A stretch of DNA of 64,000 nucleotides, taken from Chlorella sorokiniana (Eukaryota; Chlorophyta; Trebouxiophyceae; Chlorellales; Chlorellaceae). The first letter of the stretch is position 1, and each line of letters opens with the position of its first letter. Both the position numbers and the translations under genes were made by a program. Of this stretch, positions 1-15,639 are shown in pieces. Below the pieces are notes generated by a model. The model searched no databases. It was not told the DNA's origin and saw only the letters and a program-made list of their open reading frames with translations. The DNA lies in assembly GCA_025917655.1 (NCBI GenBank), contig CP084615.1, positions 2,232,001 through 2,296,000 on the forward strand. Direction: 5' to 3'.

Positions 1-137
1 AGTCGGCACAGCCAGCGCTAGAGGCGCTGCCGTCGGTGCTGCCGCCGCTTCCGAGCACCGTGCTCGTCCCGCCCTGCAAAGCTGCCCCGCCGCTTCCCTG
101 CGCAGGGCGCGCCACGCAGGCTGCTCACCTGGCCACC

Positions 138-4896
<4,759 letters not shown>

Positions 4897-5003
4897 CTGT
4901 GAAAGCAGGACTAGACCACTGGCAGCGCCAGCAACACACGCCCAGCGCTTCCGTCAAGTGCTGTGGCTGCATGCTGCACGGCCCAGGACGCGTTGCCGCG
5001 CTA

Positions 5004-5859
5004 GGCTGCAGCAGCGGCGCCTCTCCCCGCCTGGCCCCAGCACTGCAGCAGCGCCCCGGCTCCAGCTGGCTGAAGGCCTCCACCGTGTGGCGGTGGCGCA
5101 GCACGCACCAGCCGTGCAGCAGCATGTCCCACTCGTGCTGCAGCTCCAGGTGGCGCCGCGCGGCGAGCGACAGCCGCGCCGGCGGGGCGCACCGCCGTGC
5201 AAGAAGTTGGTGCCGGCGCGCATCGAGGGCGCAACGGCGGCAGGCCCAAGGCCTAGGAATGAGAGGGAGACCGGGGCGGGGCCGCCTGCCAGCTGAGCAA
5301 GGCGGGCGGGGCACACGGGCCGGGGTGAGGCGCTAGGTATCAGGGTAGGGGGGAGCCGCAACTGCAGGCGGCCATTTCCTGTGAAAAGGAGGGGTGCGAG
5401 GCAGGGATGCGGCCAAGCCAAGCGGCAAGCACCTGGTCCAGGCGTGAATCAGCAAGGAGGGACCAAAACGCACCGAACGCCGAGCGGCAGGCGGCGGGGA
5501 GGGGGCCTGTGGGGGGCTGAGGCAGCGGCGCGGGGGCGCCGCTGGCTCATGCAGATGCGGGCTTCCTGGCTGGCAGAGGCCGAAGCCGCTGGGCCACGGG
5601 GTTCAGGAGGCTCGGGCTGGCAGGAAGGCGTCAAGCAAGCTCTGAACGAGGGGGAACTGCTGCTGCTGCTGCTGCTGTTGCTGCTGCTCGCGCCAGCACT
5701 GCTTGTTGTGTTTGGTGGAGGAGGTAGGATGGGACGTAAGCATGCAGGGGAGGGACACCTACAGCTATGCAGCACTTAAGTCCTGCTCGAGGGCTTATAC
5801 CATGTACAAATTCCTAACTTGTGTAATAATGGCAAGCCACACACAGCCTAGAGACTGCT
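5004..5859. other. Intergenic stretch, no recognised gene
   Basis: This lies between the 3' limit of the Miro duplication and the start of block 1. A minus-strand open frame at 4,865-5,314 includes the segment RHLELQHEWDMLLHGW, which looks protein-like, but I do not recognise it and find no clear start or splice pattern. A CTG microsatellite lies at 5,657-5,688. Confidence 0.4.
5657..5688 (+). repeat. CTG trinucleotide microsatellite
   Basis: About ten CTG units, one changed to TTG. Read on the minus strand it would be a serine or glutamine run in a weak open frame. No link to a gene is established. Confidence 0.85.
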
Positions 5860-6373
5860 AGCAGAGCTAGGCGCTGGTGCCTGCCCGCCTCCTTGCGCTG
5901 CTGGCGCCCCTGGTATCCCCTGCCTGTCCTCCTGGTTGGGAAATACTGTAAGTTTTCACAATTTCGAGGAAACCAGCCCTTGCAAGCTTGCCATACGAGC
6001 CAAATGCTGCGGGGGTGGCAGACCAGAGACGCAGCGCTTGCCCCCAGGCGTCGCACTGGTTCAGGAGGTGTCGCTGTGGCCCTGCCTGGTTGCGGAGTTT
6101 TGAGCATTGCCAGATGCTTGGAACGTAAGATCTGGATATATGCGTGCGTTCAAGCAGAAATGGCGGAGTAAATCGACCAGCAACACCGTGCTACTTTCCA
6201 GATCGCTCAAGCGCGGGCGGCGGCGGCCAGAGGAAAGTGCGGCAGCCTGGGGTTCCCTGCTTATGCGCTGCTCTGCTCAAATGTAGCATAGGAAGACCTG
6301 GACGCTTTCCCCTGCCTTTCAGAAACCTAGCGCAGAGGCAACGCAGCCGACAAAACAAACTCGTCAGGCAGCC
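5860..6373 (+). other. Relic of ARF-GEF 3' flank
   Basis: Non-coding sequence matching the DNA just after the ARF-GEF stop in block 2 (42,885-43,385) and block 3. Only the last few codons and the 3' flank of the ARF-GEF are present, so the duplication breakpoint lies at the very end of that gene. It serves as the upstream region of the F-box/LRR copy that starts at 6,374. Confidence 0.7.
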
Positions 6374-7278
6374 ATGCCTCGAGCAGCAAGCATTCACGAC
6401 CTGCCAGTTTCGCTGCTGGAGGCTGTGTTTGGGCGCCTGAAGCTGCAAGAGAGGTGCGTTGCTGTGGCCCTCCTGCCCACTTGCGCCGTTGCACTAGCTT
6501 TCTCCCCCTTGTTCTCGTGAGCCCGTGAACCCGTAGCTGGTTAGGGGCGTATCGGGGTAGACCGATCCAGGCCGTAACGGGGTAGAATTGCCAATCGTGG
6601 GAATGTTAACGGGAATGTTATCGGGAATGGCTGTCCCGTTACCATACGGGAATGCTATCGGGAATGGCTCTCCCGTTACCATACGGGAATGCTTTCGGGA
6701 GAGACAGCACGGCTGTTGCTTACAGTCATTCAGTCAGATAAAGCATCAACATTAAAACTGAAAAGCAGATTAAGGGGCAACAAAATTGGCTTGCATGATA
6801 TCCATACAAAGTTGGGAGTTTGAGTGAACGTCAGCGGCCCGCACCCCAAGGATGCGCATCACGCACAGCTGCAGCCAGAGGCTGCCTGGAGGGCACTCTC
6901 ATGGTTCAACCCCATGTTCTCATAAAAGCGACAGACGCCAGCTGTTCCTTCCAGCGTCTCGCTCAAGTCCACGTAGTGGTCTGTAAGGTTGTATTACTGA
7001 TTGGCGGCCGCCAGTGGTGCCTGCATAGTACAATCGGAGAGAATTTAGACAACAGCTCTAGGAAATAATGACGATAAACAACTCCAGCAGCAGCAGCAGC
7101 GACTAGCAGCAGATACCATGCATGCTATGTAGCATACCCTGGTTCGGGAACTGGAAAATGAGCTTCATTGACGGCTGACGCAGGTGCAGCCTAGCTTGCC
7201 ATTGCCTACACACCAGGTGAGGGGCAGCATCAACCAATGTTAAGACATGAGTTTAGGCGAGAAAGTATGCCAGCAAGG

Positions 7279-7566
7279 CGGCGGGCAGACCAGGCAGCTG
7301 CGCAGCCCAGCCCCCGCCACCAACCGCAACGGCCAACAGCCGAGCCGCTTGCCCCCATCCGGCAGGCGAGCGGCTCAAGGCTGCTGACCGACAGCGGCGG
7401 CAGCAGGGCGGCGGGCAGGCCAGGCAGCTGCGAACCCCAAGCACCTGCCACCAACCGCAGCGGCCAACAGCCGAGCCGCTTGCCCCCATCCGGCAGGCGA
7501 GCGGCTCAAGGTTGCTGACCGACAGGGCGGCAGCAGGGCGGCAGGCAGGCCAGGCAGCGCAAGGAA
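7279..7566. repeat. 131-bp tandem repeat inside the CACTA element
   Basis: Two full units start near 7,279 and 7,410, and a third partial unit starts near 7,540. Units share GCCGAGCCGCTTGCCCCCAT and GGCAGGCGAGCGGCTCAAGG. No coding function is apparent. Confidence 0.8.
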
Positions 7567-8043
7567 GAGTGCACAGCAGAGCCGTCAGGCTCAATGACCT
7601 CACCACAGAAATGCTCAGGCCGGCCGCTGCAGCGGGCTGTTGCTTTCAGCTGTCACAACCGCCGCTCAAGGAACCAAGCGACGAAGTGTGCGTCGCTCAG
7701 CGAACCCATTTATTCCTCCGGGACCATGACACAGGTAAATCAAGGCGCGAGGGCGCAGCGCGGGTCGTTGAAATGACAGTTGGTGCGGAGGCCCTGTGCT
7801 TCTGTACTCGAACGGCCACCAGCGGCTCTAACATAAGACATATACGCTTGATAGGTGTTTTGCACAGGGGCAGAAGCGGGGAAAGCGGAGCTTCGCACCG
7901 GTGGGGCAAGTGCCCGGCGCGCAGCTACTAAGTGGCTTGCTTGCATTGCTGCACGCAGAAAGGAAGCCAAGGCAAGTGGGCTGTGGTGCACCATGGTGCC
8001 ACGCCTGCTGCAAACGCTCATGGCCCGGCGGTACGTGCGAGGT

Positions 8044-8075
8044 ACACTCGTCACTCGTCACTCGTCACTCGTCAC
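8044..8075. repeat. Heptanucleotide microsatellite (ACTCGTC)
   Basis: Four near-perfect ACTCGTC units inside the CACTA element, close to its right subterminal region. Confidence 0.8.
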
Positions 8076-11000
8076 ATGACTTCTTCTGGCGGGTGCCAGG
8101 GTGGTAAGGGGAGGAGACACCTATAGGGGAGACTATAGGGGAGAGGTAACGGGTGAGATTTCACCCCTTACCCATAGGGGTAACTATAAGGGAGAGTATA
8201 GGGGAATGCTTAGGGGTGAGATTCTCACCCCTATAGGCTATAGGGGTGAGAATGGGGGAGAAAGCTAGTGTTGGGGAGGCTGCAAGCCTGACAATCGCTG
8301 TATAGGCAGACCACACTCTCCTGGTGGATGAACTGCTGGCTGGCATGAGCAGGCAGCGGTTGTCATCAACAGCCGACCCCCGCCACCACGGCTTCTGCCG
8401 GTCTGCAGGCAGCGCTCCATCCCGCGTGTGTGCTGGCTTTGGAACGAGGTTGTGCACAGCCCTGCACTCCTGAATCGGGTGATTGTTGACTTGGACTGCA
8501 GCGACATGCCAGGGGAGGCGTGCGTGGGCATCATGCGATCCCTGCGCGACTGGCTGGTCAGTCGGGCAGGGCCCCATGTTCTGCACCTGGAGCTTAAAGT
8601 CAGCCTGCCGCTGAAGAACACTGGGCATCACCTCTTCACAATCGGCCTGGCGGATGAGCATCTGCATGACTGGGACAGCTTGTTTCAAGATGCGCTCGCA
8701 GCCTGCGAGGACGCCGACGAGCTGGCGCTGTCGCTGAACTTCAGCTACTTCTTGAACCGCTACACACGCCACATGCCAGACCTCCGGGCCTTGAGCGCAG
8801 CTACTAATCGCAGCATCGGCGTGATAATGATTGACGAGCCGCTGGAGCAGCCACTGGTGCACTTGCAGTTTCCCATGGTCCAGTGCCTGCATTTTGAGGA
8901 GACTGGCGCGCTGCCCCCTCGCTCACCAGCCTGGTCATCCGCGGCGATTCGCACGAAATTTATGACCTTGAGGGAAAGGCTGGGTGGAAGGATCTGCAAC
9001 CTCAGGTGGGACAGGGGCTGAAGCACTTCCAGTGCCTCGCGCTCTTGCATACTTTGAGCCCTCCTGCTGGATTTATGACTGCAGCTTGGCGCGCTGTCGC
9101 GCTTGAGGCGGCTCACTCTTGACAGCTGTTTTTACGACCCGAAAGAATGCCAACCGCTGCAGCGCATCAGCAGCACATTGACGCAGCTCCGCTGGATTTC
9201 TGAGCCCCTTCCGGACAGCCTCCCTTCCCTGACAGCCCTGCGCAGCCTCACAATTGGGAATCCAGAGGTTGACCCTTTTCACAAGGGATACATCCAAGAC
9301 CTTGAGGCGGTTTTGCCGCAGCTGGCGCATCTCACCCAGCTAATCTTCAACCCAACGGAGTGTTTGCCGGCAACCCTCAGCGCCCTGCAGCAGCTGAGCA
9401 GCTTGTGCATTGTCTGGGTCGAAGAGGCGGATCCCTTGCCTGCTGGCAGCTGGCTGCGCTCTGTGCGCCGCCTGGCAGCGAACAGCGGGTTGCTGGCGGC
9501 CAGCCTGCCCAACTTGGGGTGGGCAGATGGGCTCAAAGACCTTGGCGTGTTTGTTTTCAAGGACGACGACGACATGGTCAGCAACCTGCGGAGCATCGTG
9601 GACTGGGCAGCCCAGCAGCCGCACCTGCAGCGCCTCTTGATCGACCACCGCAGCGGGGAGGACCCCGCCGATTCGGTCCCGCTGCCCCCCAGCCTGGCTT
9701 TCAGCATGGCTCAGGGTTCATGTACAACATCTTGTTTCCCTCGGATGTCTCAGACGATGAAGATCGATTCGCAACATCTGACGATTCAGTTGATGAAGAG
9801 TGATGTGATGCACTACGACAGCATGCCGAAATGCCATACTCTGCTCCTGCGTTGTAACGACAGCTGCAAAGGCGCCTGTCCATCTCAGCAGGGTGGGGAG
9901 CAAAGCTCAGCTCTTCTTCCATTACACAGTGTGTCTACAGGTTTCCACCTACCCAAGTTTGTTCATCAGGTTGGTGTGGAAGAAACCAGACAGAAACGAA
10001 GAGTGTGTTTTGCTTGTGCCAGAGGGGGCTGGGGGTGGGGGTTGAACAGCACTTTGCACCCATGTTGGTAACAGCCGCTTGCACTGCATCGGCCACCCCA
10101 TGCTGCTGTATTGCCCACTAGGCCGGGCAGGCTTAGGCGCACCAGCAACAAGCAAGCGCGCGGCCAGGCTGGACTTCGCTACTGCTGCCGCCCAGCCTGC
10201 GTGCACTCCTCAGTGCTATTGCCGCCCCCATGGGTGCGCCGCAGAGCACCAGCCATTGACTGCTGAGGGTGCAGTTTGACCAGGCGGCACCGGTGTCCGC
10301 GCGGCCGGCGCCTTAGGCCTGGCTGCGGGGCTTGGCATGCGCAACAGTGGGGTTGCTTCGCAGCGGGCAACCGCCATGCCCTGGGTGGGGAGCTTTGCAA
10401 GTTGGCGATTACATTATATTCAAGTACTCCACATCGTCCCATATTGTGACAGGCAAGATAAACAGCCAGCAGAGCAGCTGCCCGTGGGCTGGAGTGGCTG
10501 CCAGCAGGACAAAGGCATCCAGGTTGTCCTGCCGCTACTCCTGCACCAGCTCCTCCAGCTCCTCCTTGTCCTGGGCAGCCGAGCGGAACATGAAGAGGCA
10601 TGCCCAGCAGGTGTCGCGCTTGGCTGCGGGTGGGAGGGCGCAGCGGCGGCAATCAGAGCTCGGCAGAGCCGCTATGAAGCCGTCATGAGGCCAGGCAGTG
10701 ATCACTAGCATCGCAACCAACACAGCTCACCAGTTTTGCGCAGGGACCAGCTGGGGCTGCAATGGCCTCCGGCCCCTTCTACACAGCTGCCTTGCCCGCA
10801 GCGGTGGCTGCATGCAGGTTGAGAGGCAACAAAAGCGTTGAGACATAATCGGTGCATGGCTGGGCCGCCTGAGGCAGCAGCGGCGACAGGCAGCACTCAA
10901 CAGACAGCAGCAGGCTGGTACGCACCGCCTATGGAGAAGACCTCCAGCGAGCCCTCCAAGTGCTGTGCCCAGGCTGCCTTGCCTGCAAAAGCATGACGCA

Positions 11001-11461
11001 GTCAGGAAATGAAGCTGAAAACAATGGTCGCCCACAGCCATATCAAGTTGGCCACTGCAGCCGCATCCTTGCCCATGGATGCAGCGCTGCCCACCTTGCC
11101 TGTAGCAGCGGCGACCGTGGGGCGGCAGGCAAGAGCGGTGAGTGAGAACTTGCGCTGTGAGAAAGGCTGTGACAAGCAGGACACCGGCACCCCCTGGGGC
11201 TGCAGCTCCAGCGCATACAGGCCGCTGATCACGCCGCAGTGCTGCACATGCACCTGGTGGTAGTAGGGGCTGTGCTTGCCAAAGATGTGCTTGCTGGCAA
11301 CCAGCGTGCGGCCGATCAGGTCGATTGAAACGCCGCCGCCAGCGCCGACGTGGAGGCGGAAGAGCCCAGGCAGCCCAGGCCCTCCTCTTGCGCCTGCTGG
11401 GGGCATGCGGCATGCTGGAGCGCGAGATGGCGCGCAGGCTGGTGGGCCCCTTGCACAAGAG

Positions 11462-11725
11462 GCTTCGTCGTCGCCGCCGCTGTCCCGGTGCAGCCTGCCC
11501 ACGCCAGGCTTGTTCACAATCAGCTGCACGCACGTTAATGACCATGTAGCCAAGCTGTTGCTCCTCCAAGGCGAGCGCGCTTGCGGAACAGGTTATCTTG
11601 GGCAGCGCGCTCGCATTGGAGAGGCAACAGCCCGGCTACATGGTCATTAACGTGCAGATGATTGTGAACAAGCCTGGCGTGGGCAGGCTGCACCGGAACA
11701 GCGGCGGCGACGCCGTCGCCAGCGT
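11462..11725. repeat. Quasi-palindrome of ARID-family exon 3 (arms about 118 bp)
   Basis: Arms 11,462-11,581 and 11,608-11,725 are inverted copies. Both read through the conserved codons for GYMVINVQMIVNKPGVGRLH or variants on opposite strands. The spacer is about 26 bp. Confidence 0.75.
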
Positions 11726-11738
11726 CTGCAAGGGGCAA

Positions 11739-11782
11739 GCAGCACGCTGGCGCGCGAGATGGTTCGCGCGCCAGCGTGCTGC
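11739..11782. repeat. Short perfect hairpin
   Basis: GCAGCACGCTGGCGCGC at 11,739-11,755 is followed after 10 bases by its exact reverse complement at 11,766-11,782. It marks a second orientation switch within the exon 3 fragments. Confidence 0.9.
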
Positions 11783-12770
11783 ATGCCCCCAGCAGGCGCA
11801 GGCCCAGGGCCTCGGCTGCCTGGGATTCTCTGCCTCCACCATTGGCGTGGCGGCAGCTTGGCACAGCCGCTCTTGAGTTGGTCAAGTGGCCGGGTACAAA
11901 TCACCAGCAGCGCAACCAACCAGCTCACCATTCTTTGCGACATGGCCAGCCGGGTCTGCCATGGCCTCCGCCCCCATCTCCCCAACGTCTTGCCGCCCGC
12001 TTTGCCTGCGTGCAGGTTGAGGGGCGAGGCAGGTGTTGAGGCAGAACCAGGGCATGGCTGGGCCGCCTGAGGCAGCAGTTGCGGCAGGCAGCGATCAAGG
12101 AGTCCAACAAACAGCAGCGTGCTGGCACGCACCGCCTTTGGAGACGGCCTCCAGCATGCGCCCGCAGTCCTGCTCCCAGGCTGTGATACCTGCAAAACGA
12201 AGCAAAAATGCATCCAGAAACTGAAGCAAAACAAACAATGGTCGCCTACAGCCAAGTAAAGTTGGCCACCACAGCCACATCGGGTCGCACACCAGCCACC
12301 CCGCAGATGTGGGGCCGTGCAGGCGTGGGCGATCTCCAGCGCTAGCTCACCCATGTCAGAACCCCGCGTCGACTCGCCGGCCTCCGTGTGGCCGTCCTCG
12401 CCCAAGGATGCGGTGCCGCCCACCGTGCCTGTGGTGACAAAGGCAGCGGGGCGGCAGCAAGCGCGGTCGGTGTGAGAATGACCATTGTGAGCAAGTTTGA
12501 TCCAAGCAGATATGGGCCCTGTCCCAGCGCAAGAAGTTACCAACATCTGGGCCCCCAGCCCCTCCCGGGAGAGCCTCACCTGCAGCGGCGTAGGAGTGCG
12601 GGCGCGCCAACTTGCCGCCCATGGTGCGCGCGTCAAACACGCCGCGCCTCAGCTCGCTCACCACATCGGCAGGTGGGTCGCAAGGCGGCTGCAGCTGCCC
12701 TGGGAGCACCTCTGCCATCATCTCCTCAGAGGGCGCCAGGCGCTTGCGCTTGCCCACGGCAGCCCCCCAG

Positions 12771-13195
12771 GGCTTGGGCTAAAGCGCATGCGGGCCGCTG
12801 ACGATGCCGTCATGCTGCACATGCACCTGGTGGTAGTAGGGCTGAGCTTGCCAAAAATGCGCTTGCTGGCAAACAGCGTGCGGCCGGTCAGATCGATCGA
12901 AACACCACCGGCAGCGCCAAAGAGGTGGCGGAAAAGCCCAGACAGCCCAGGCGTTGCGCGTCAGCGTGCTGCTTGGCCCCCAGCAGGCGCAAGCACACAA
13001 GGCCTGGGCTGTCTGGGCTTTCCCGCCTCCTCCATAGGCGCTGGCGGCGGCGTTTCAATCGACCTCACCGGCCGCACGCTCTTCGCCAGCAAGTTTAACC
13101 TGGGCAAGCACAGCCCCTACTACCACCAGGTGCAAGTCCAGCATGATGGCATAGTCAGCGGCCTGTATGTGCTAGAGCCCAAGCCCCAGGAGGCC
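12771..13195. repeat. Long quasi-palindrome, block 1
   Basis: Arms 12,771-12,953 and 13,002-13,195 are inverted copies of ARID-family exon 3. Both strands encode near-identical segments around LFASK and YYHQVQV. The spacer is about 48 bp. The same structure occurs at the same relative place in blocks 2 and 3. Confidence 0.8.
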
Positions 13196-14078
13196 GCCGT
13201 GGGCAAGAGCATGATCCGCTGTAAGGTGTTGATGGCAGAGACGGGGGACTGGTGTTAGGCAGCTGGCAAATGTTGGGACAGGATCGGTGCATGACTAAAT
13301 GGCGGCCAGCAGTTGCGGTAGGCAGCTCTGAAGCACTTCGACAAAATCAAGCATGCTGCTACGTACCGCCTTTGAAGGCGACCTCCAGCAAGCCCTCTCG
13401 GTGCTGTGCCCAGGCCTGCCGGGTATGCCATGTGTACAACGGGGTTGTGAGTTTGGTGGTGGCGACAGGTTTGTGGATGGAAGAGGAGGGAGAGCCAGGC
13501 AGCGGGAAGCGGCGCTGGCAAAGGAGGGCAGGTGGCCCCTGACCTTCACAATACCATGGAAATGACAGCTGATTCGCCGCTGCGGACAGCTGCACAACAC
13601 CGGCACACCCATGGAAGCAGCCCGGTGCCGGCCTGCCGGCCTCCCTGTAGCCGCCCCTAGTCACGGCGTCGGGGCCGCCCATCTTGGTGCCGCCAGCTGC
13701 AGCTGCGGCGCAGGACGCGGGAATGGATCAGAAAGCAAACATTGAGCAGAAATCAGCTGAGGCTGGGACTGTGCCTACAGCGCGCTGTGTAACAAGCACA
13801 GTCGACAAGGTTGCAGCCTGTCCAGAGTGCCACCACAACCCCCAACCGTGCCTAGCCACTCGCCTGAAGAGGGCTCAGGGTGCAGGCTGTCCACCAGCTG
13901 CCCTGGCAGCAACACCCGCTGGTTGGGCCAACCGGGGCATGCGTCCCAGCTCGGTGCTGGAAGGCAGCCGTGGCAATGGCGGCAGCTCATGCTGCCTGCG
14001 TGACTCTGCCATGATGCCTGCAAAGGACTTGGCTGGCAGCGCCGGTTCCGCGGCCATGTGGCGCACAGCGCTGACCTG

Positions 14079-14255
14079 ACCCAAGAGATGGATGCGTCGC
14101 AAGCCACGCTGTGGCAGCCCAGGCTCAGCAGCATACCACCGCCATGGCCGACAGGGGGACCTGGGGAAAACCGGAAGAACTCCGGTCGGCCTCGCCGGTG
14201 GCGTGCTGCTGAGCCTGGGCCGCCACAGCGTTGCTTGCGATGCAGCAATCTTGGG
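14079..14255. repeat. Second type of quasi-palindrome, block 1
   Basis: Arms 14,079-14,156 and 14,180-14,255 share GCAACGCTGTGG-type sequence in inverted order. On each strand an arm can be read as LLSLGRHSVACDA or a close variant, so the arms look like two inverted pieces of an unidentified coding exon. It is present in block 2 (48,169-48,345) and not found in block 3. Confidence 0.75.
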
Positions 14256-15060
14256 CAAGGGCAGTGATGTGTGCCACATGACCGCCTCCACAAGACTGGT
14301 GATTAGCTGAGCATCATTCTTGCTGCAGGCAGCGGAGGCAGGACAGCGCATAGAAGCGGCGACGTGTGAGGAGTGCATCCAAGTCCTTAGGGGACATTAA
14401 GGCCGACGCAGGTGCAGGAACCGGGAGCTGCTGCCATCTTTGAAAGAACTTTCAAATATACCTACCTTCTTCGGCGCTTGCAGATGCGTGCGGTGGGGCG
14501 GCAGCGGCAGCGGGACGTCCCCTCGGACGGCGGCAGGCCGGTGGCTGCGGCGGGTGGGGCAGGCAGGCAAGGCTGATGCATCACAAGTGGCCCTGCAGCG
14601 TTGCTGCCTACGCCAAGCAACCTTGAGAGGCCGCTCAGGCTGGTTGCAGGCAGCCCAGTGCAGGTGGCGCCAGGCGCCGGCTGCAGCAGGGGCCTTGGAC
14701 TCCTCCAACTTACGGCGCGATGGGCTCCCTGCCCTCTCGACGCCTCGGAGTCTCCATTACTGCCGGTGTTCGCGCGGCTGGGCCTCCCTAGCGCGTTCGG
14801 GCTCCTCGAGCAGCGCCACAGGGTGCGGTGAGGGCAAAATGATCGCGCATCAAAGCGTTGAGCAAAACGGCGGAAGCCGAAAGGGAGGGACCAGGCTCCA
14901 GCCCTCCAAGGAACGCCAGGCACACCTCATGTAGCTTCCCCGCCCTGCGGGCGCTGCCTGCCCCGCCTCCCAGGATCTCGCACTGTTTCGGACTGTGTTC
15001 CATCGAGGCAAAGCGCCGTAAATGGTCATGGTTGGAGCAAACGGGGGTTTAGTATGTGGG

Positions 15061-15639
15061 CTTTGCGCAGCATGGGAAGCGCTGCCGCCGTATGGGCTGC
15101 CGCCTCCGGCCCGTGGCCGGCTGCCCTGACTGACGCGCCGTGAAGCGCTTGTGCCTAGTGGCTGCTTCAGCCTGTCGCTTTTGGTTGTGCGACCTCTGCG
15201 ATCATCACGCTGGGCGGGAGCCTTGTAAATGTAGATAGCTGCGGAGCCGCCCCATGGAGCAGGCAGCTGCACTCAGGACCAATGGTTATGCAGGCTTCAC
15301 TGCTGATAGGTGGCCCCAGCTGCAGGCCATGGGCCCGCCCGCTGTCTGCAAAGGGCATGGCGACAGCCGCGGCTGTCATGCTAGTGCTGCCCTCCTGCGT
15401 CGTGTCCTGACCTGCCCGCTGGGACCGCTTGCGAACTTGCCCGCTACCTCTGGCCTGGCCATGTAACTGCCCGCAATGATGGACACATCCCCACGTGGCA
15501 AGCAGGAATGCAAGGGAGACGTACAGCTTCCCTGCAAGGAACGCCACCGACGCTGTGTCACATACGGAAAACGTTTGCATGCTCCATGAAGGGTACTCAC
15601 AAGGAACAGCAGCACACGAGCAAAACAAGGGGGAATTCA
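15061..15639. other. Intergenic, 3' flank of the ankyrin gene
   Basis: No supported gene. Minus-strand open frames here have no recognisable motif. A short stretch near 15,147-15,172 resembles 31,003-31,028 (GTGGCTGCTTCAGCCTGTC), so a minor dispersed repeat is present. Confidence 0.4.

Larger units (their letters stand above)
6492..8270. mobile_element. Non-autonomous CACTA (En/Spm-like) DNA transposon, 1,779 bp
   Basis: The ends are a perfect 17-bp terminal inverted repeat: CACTAGCTTTCTCCCCC at 6,492-6,508 and its reverse complement at 8,254-8,270. The element is flanked by a 3-bp target duplication TTG (6,489-6,491 and 8,271-8,273). Ends starting CACTA and a 3-bp duplication define the CACTA superfamily. 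Subterminal repeats are present on both sides: GGGAATG units with CCCGTTACC at 6,590-6,700, and AGGGGTGAGA/TCTCACCCCT units at 8,100-8,255. Blocks 2 and 3 lack the insert, giving the empty-site comparison. No transposase motif was recognised, so it is probably mobilised in trans. An internal 131-bp tandem repeat lies at 7,279-7,566. Confidence 0.9.
6374..9803 (+). pseudogene. F-box/LRR-like gene, block 1 copy, interrupted and degenerate
   Basis: Exon 1 (6,374-6,453) encodes an F-box-like start, SIHDLPVSLLEAVFGRLKL, as expected for an SCF ubiquitin-ligase adaptor that would bind SKP1. A CACTA element (6,492-8,270) sits in the first intron. Exon 2 resumes near 8,290 and encodes VCWLWNEVVHSPALLNRV and LNFSYFLNRYTRHM. 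The last exon (about 9,088-9,803) has leucine-rich repeats such as LSRLRRLTLDSCFY and LPSLTALRSLTIGN, and an acidic tail with FPSDVSDDEDRF. Relative to block 2, one base is missing near 8,328, which breaks the frame early in exon 2, and the C run near 8,920 again appears one base short. Read as a degenerate copy of the block 2 gene. Confidence 0.7.
5860..15060 (+). repeat. Segmental duplication block 1
   Basis: This is colinear with block 2 (about 42,885-49,240, same orientation) and, inverted, with block 3 (about 61,985-55,340). Order of parts: ARF-GEF 3' flank, F-box/LRR gene, degenerate ARID-family exons with palindromes. It is longer than the other blocks because of a 1.8-kb CACTA insertion and an extra set of ARID-family fragments at about 10.9-12.9 kb. 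Confidence 0.85.
10290..15060 (-). pseudogene. Degenerate ARID-family gene fragments, block 1
   Basis: Exon-sized pieces of the gene at 52,077-55,092 lie mostly on the minus strand and in at least three partial sets. Exon 1 (METPRRREG) is near 14,750 and exon 2 near 14,460-14,560. Exon 5-like pieces are near 13,400 (AWAQHREGLLEV), 12,160 (AWEQDCGRMLEAV) and 10,950 (AWAQHLEGSLEV). Exon 3 pieces are near 12.6-13.2 and 11.1-11.8 kb. Near 10,540-10,650 there is only the first half of the Cys/His module (DTCWACLFMFRS). Plus-strand exon 3 pieces at about 11,600-11,880 and 12,990-13,260 are inverted copies and form palindromes with their neighbours. No continuous frame survives. Confidence 0.7.

Noticed and set aside
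6374-9803. Retroelement inside the F-box gene
   Set aside because: The insert has CACTA termini and a 3-bp duplication, and no long terminal repeats, reverse transcriptase or A-tail were seen.
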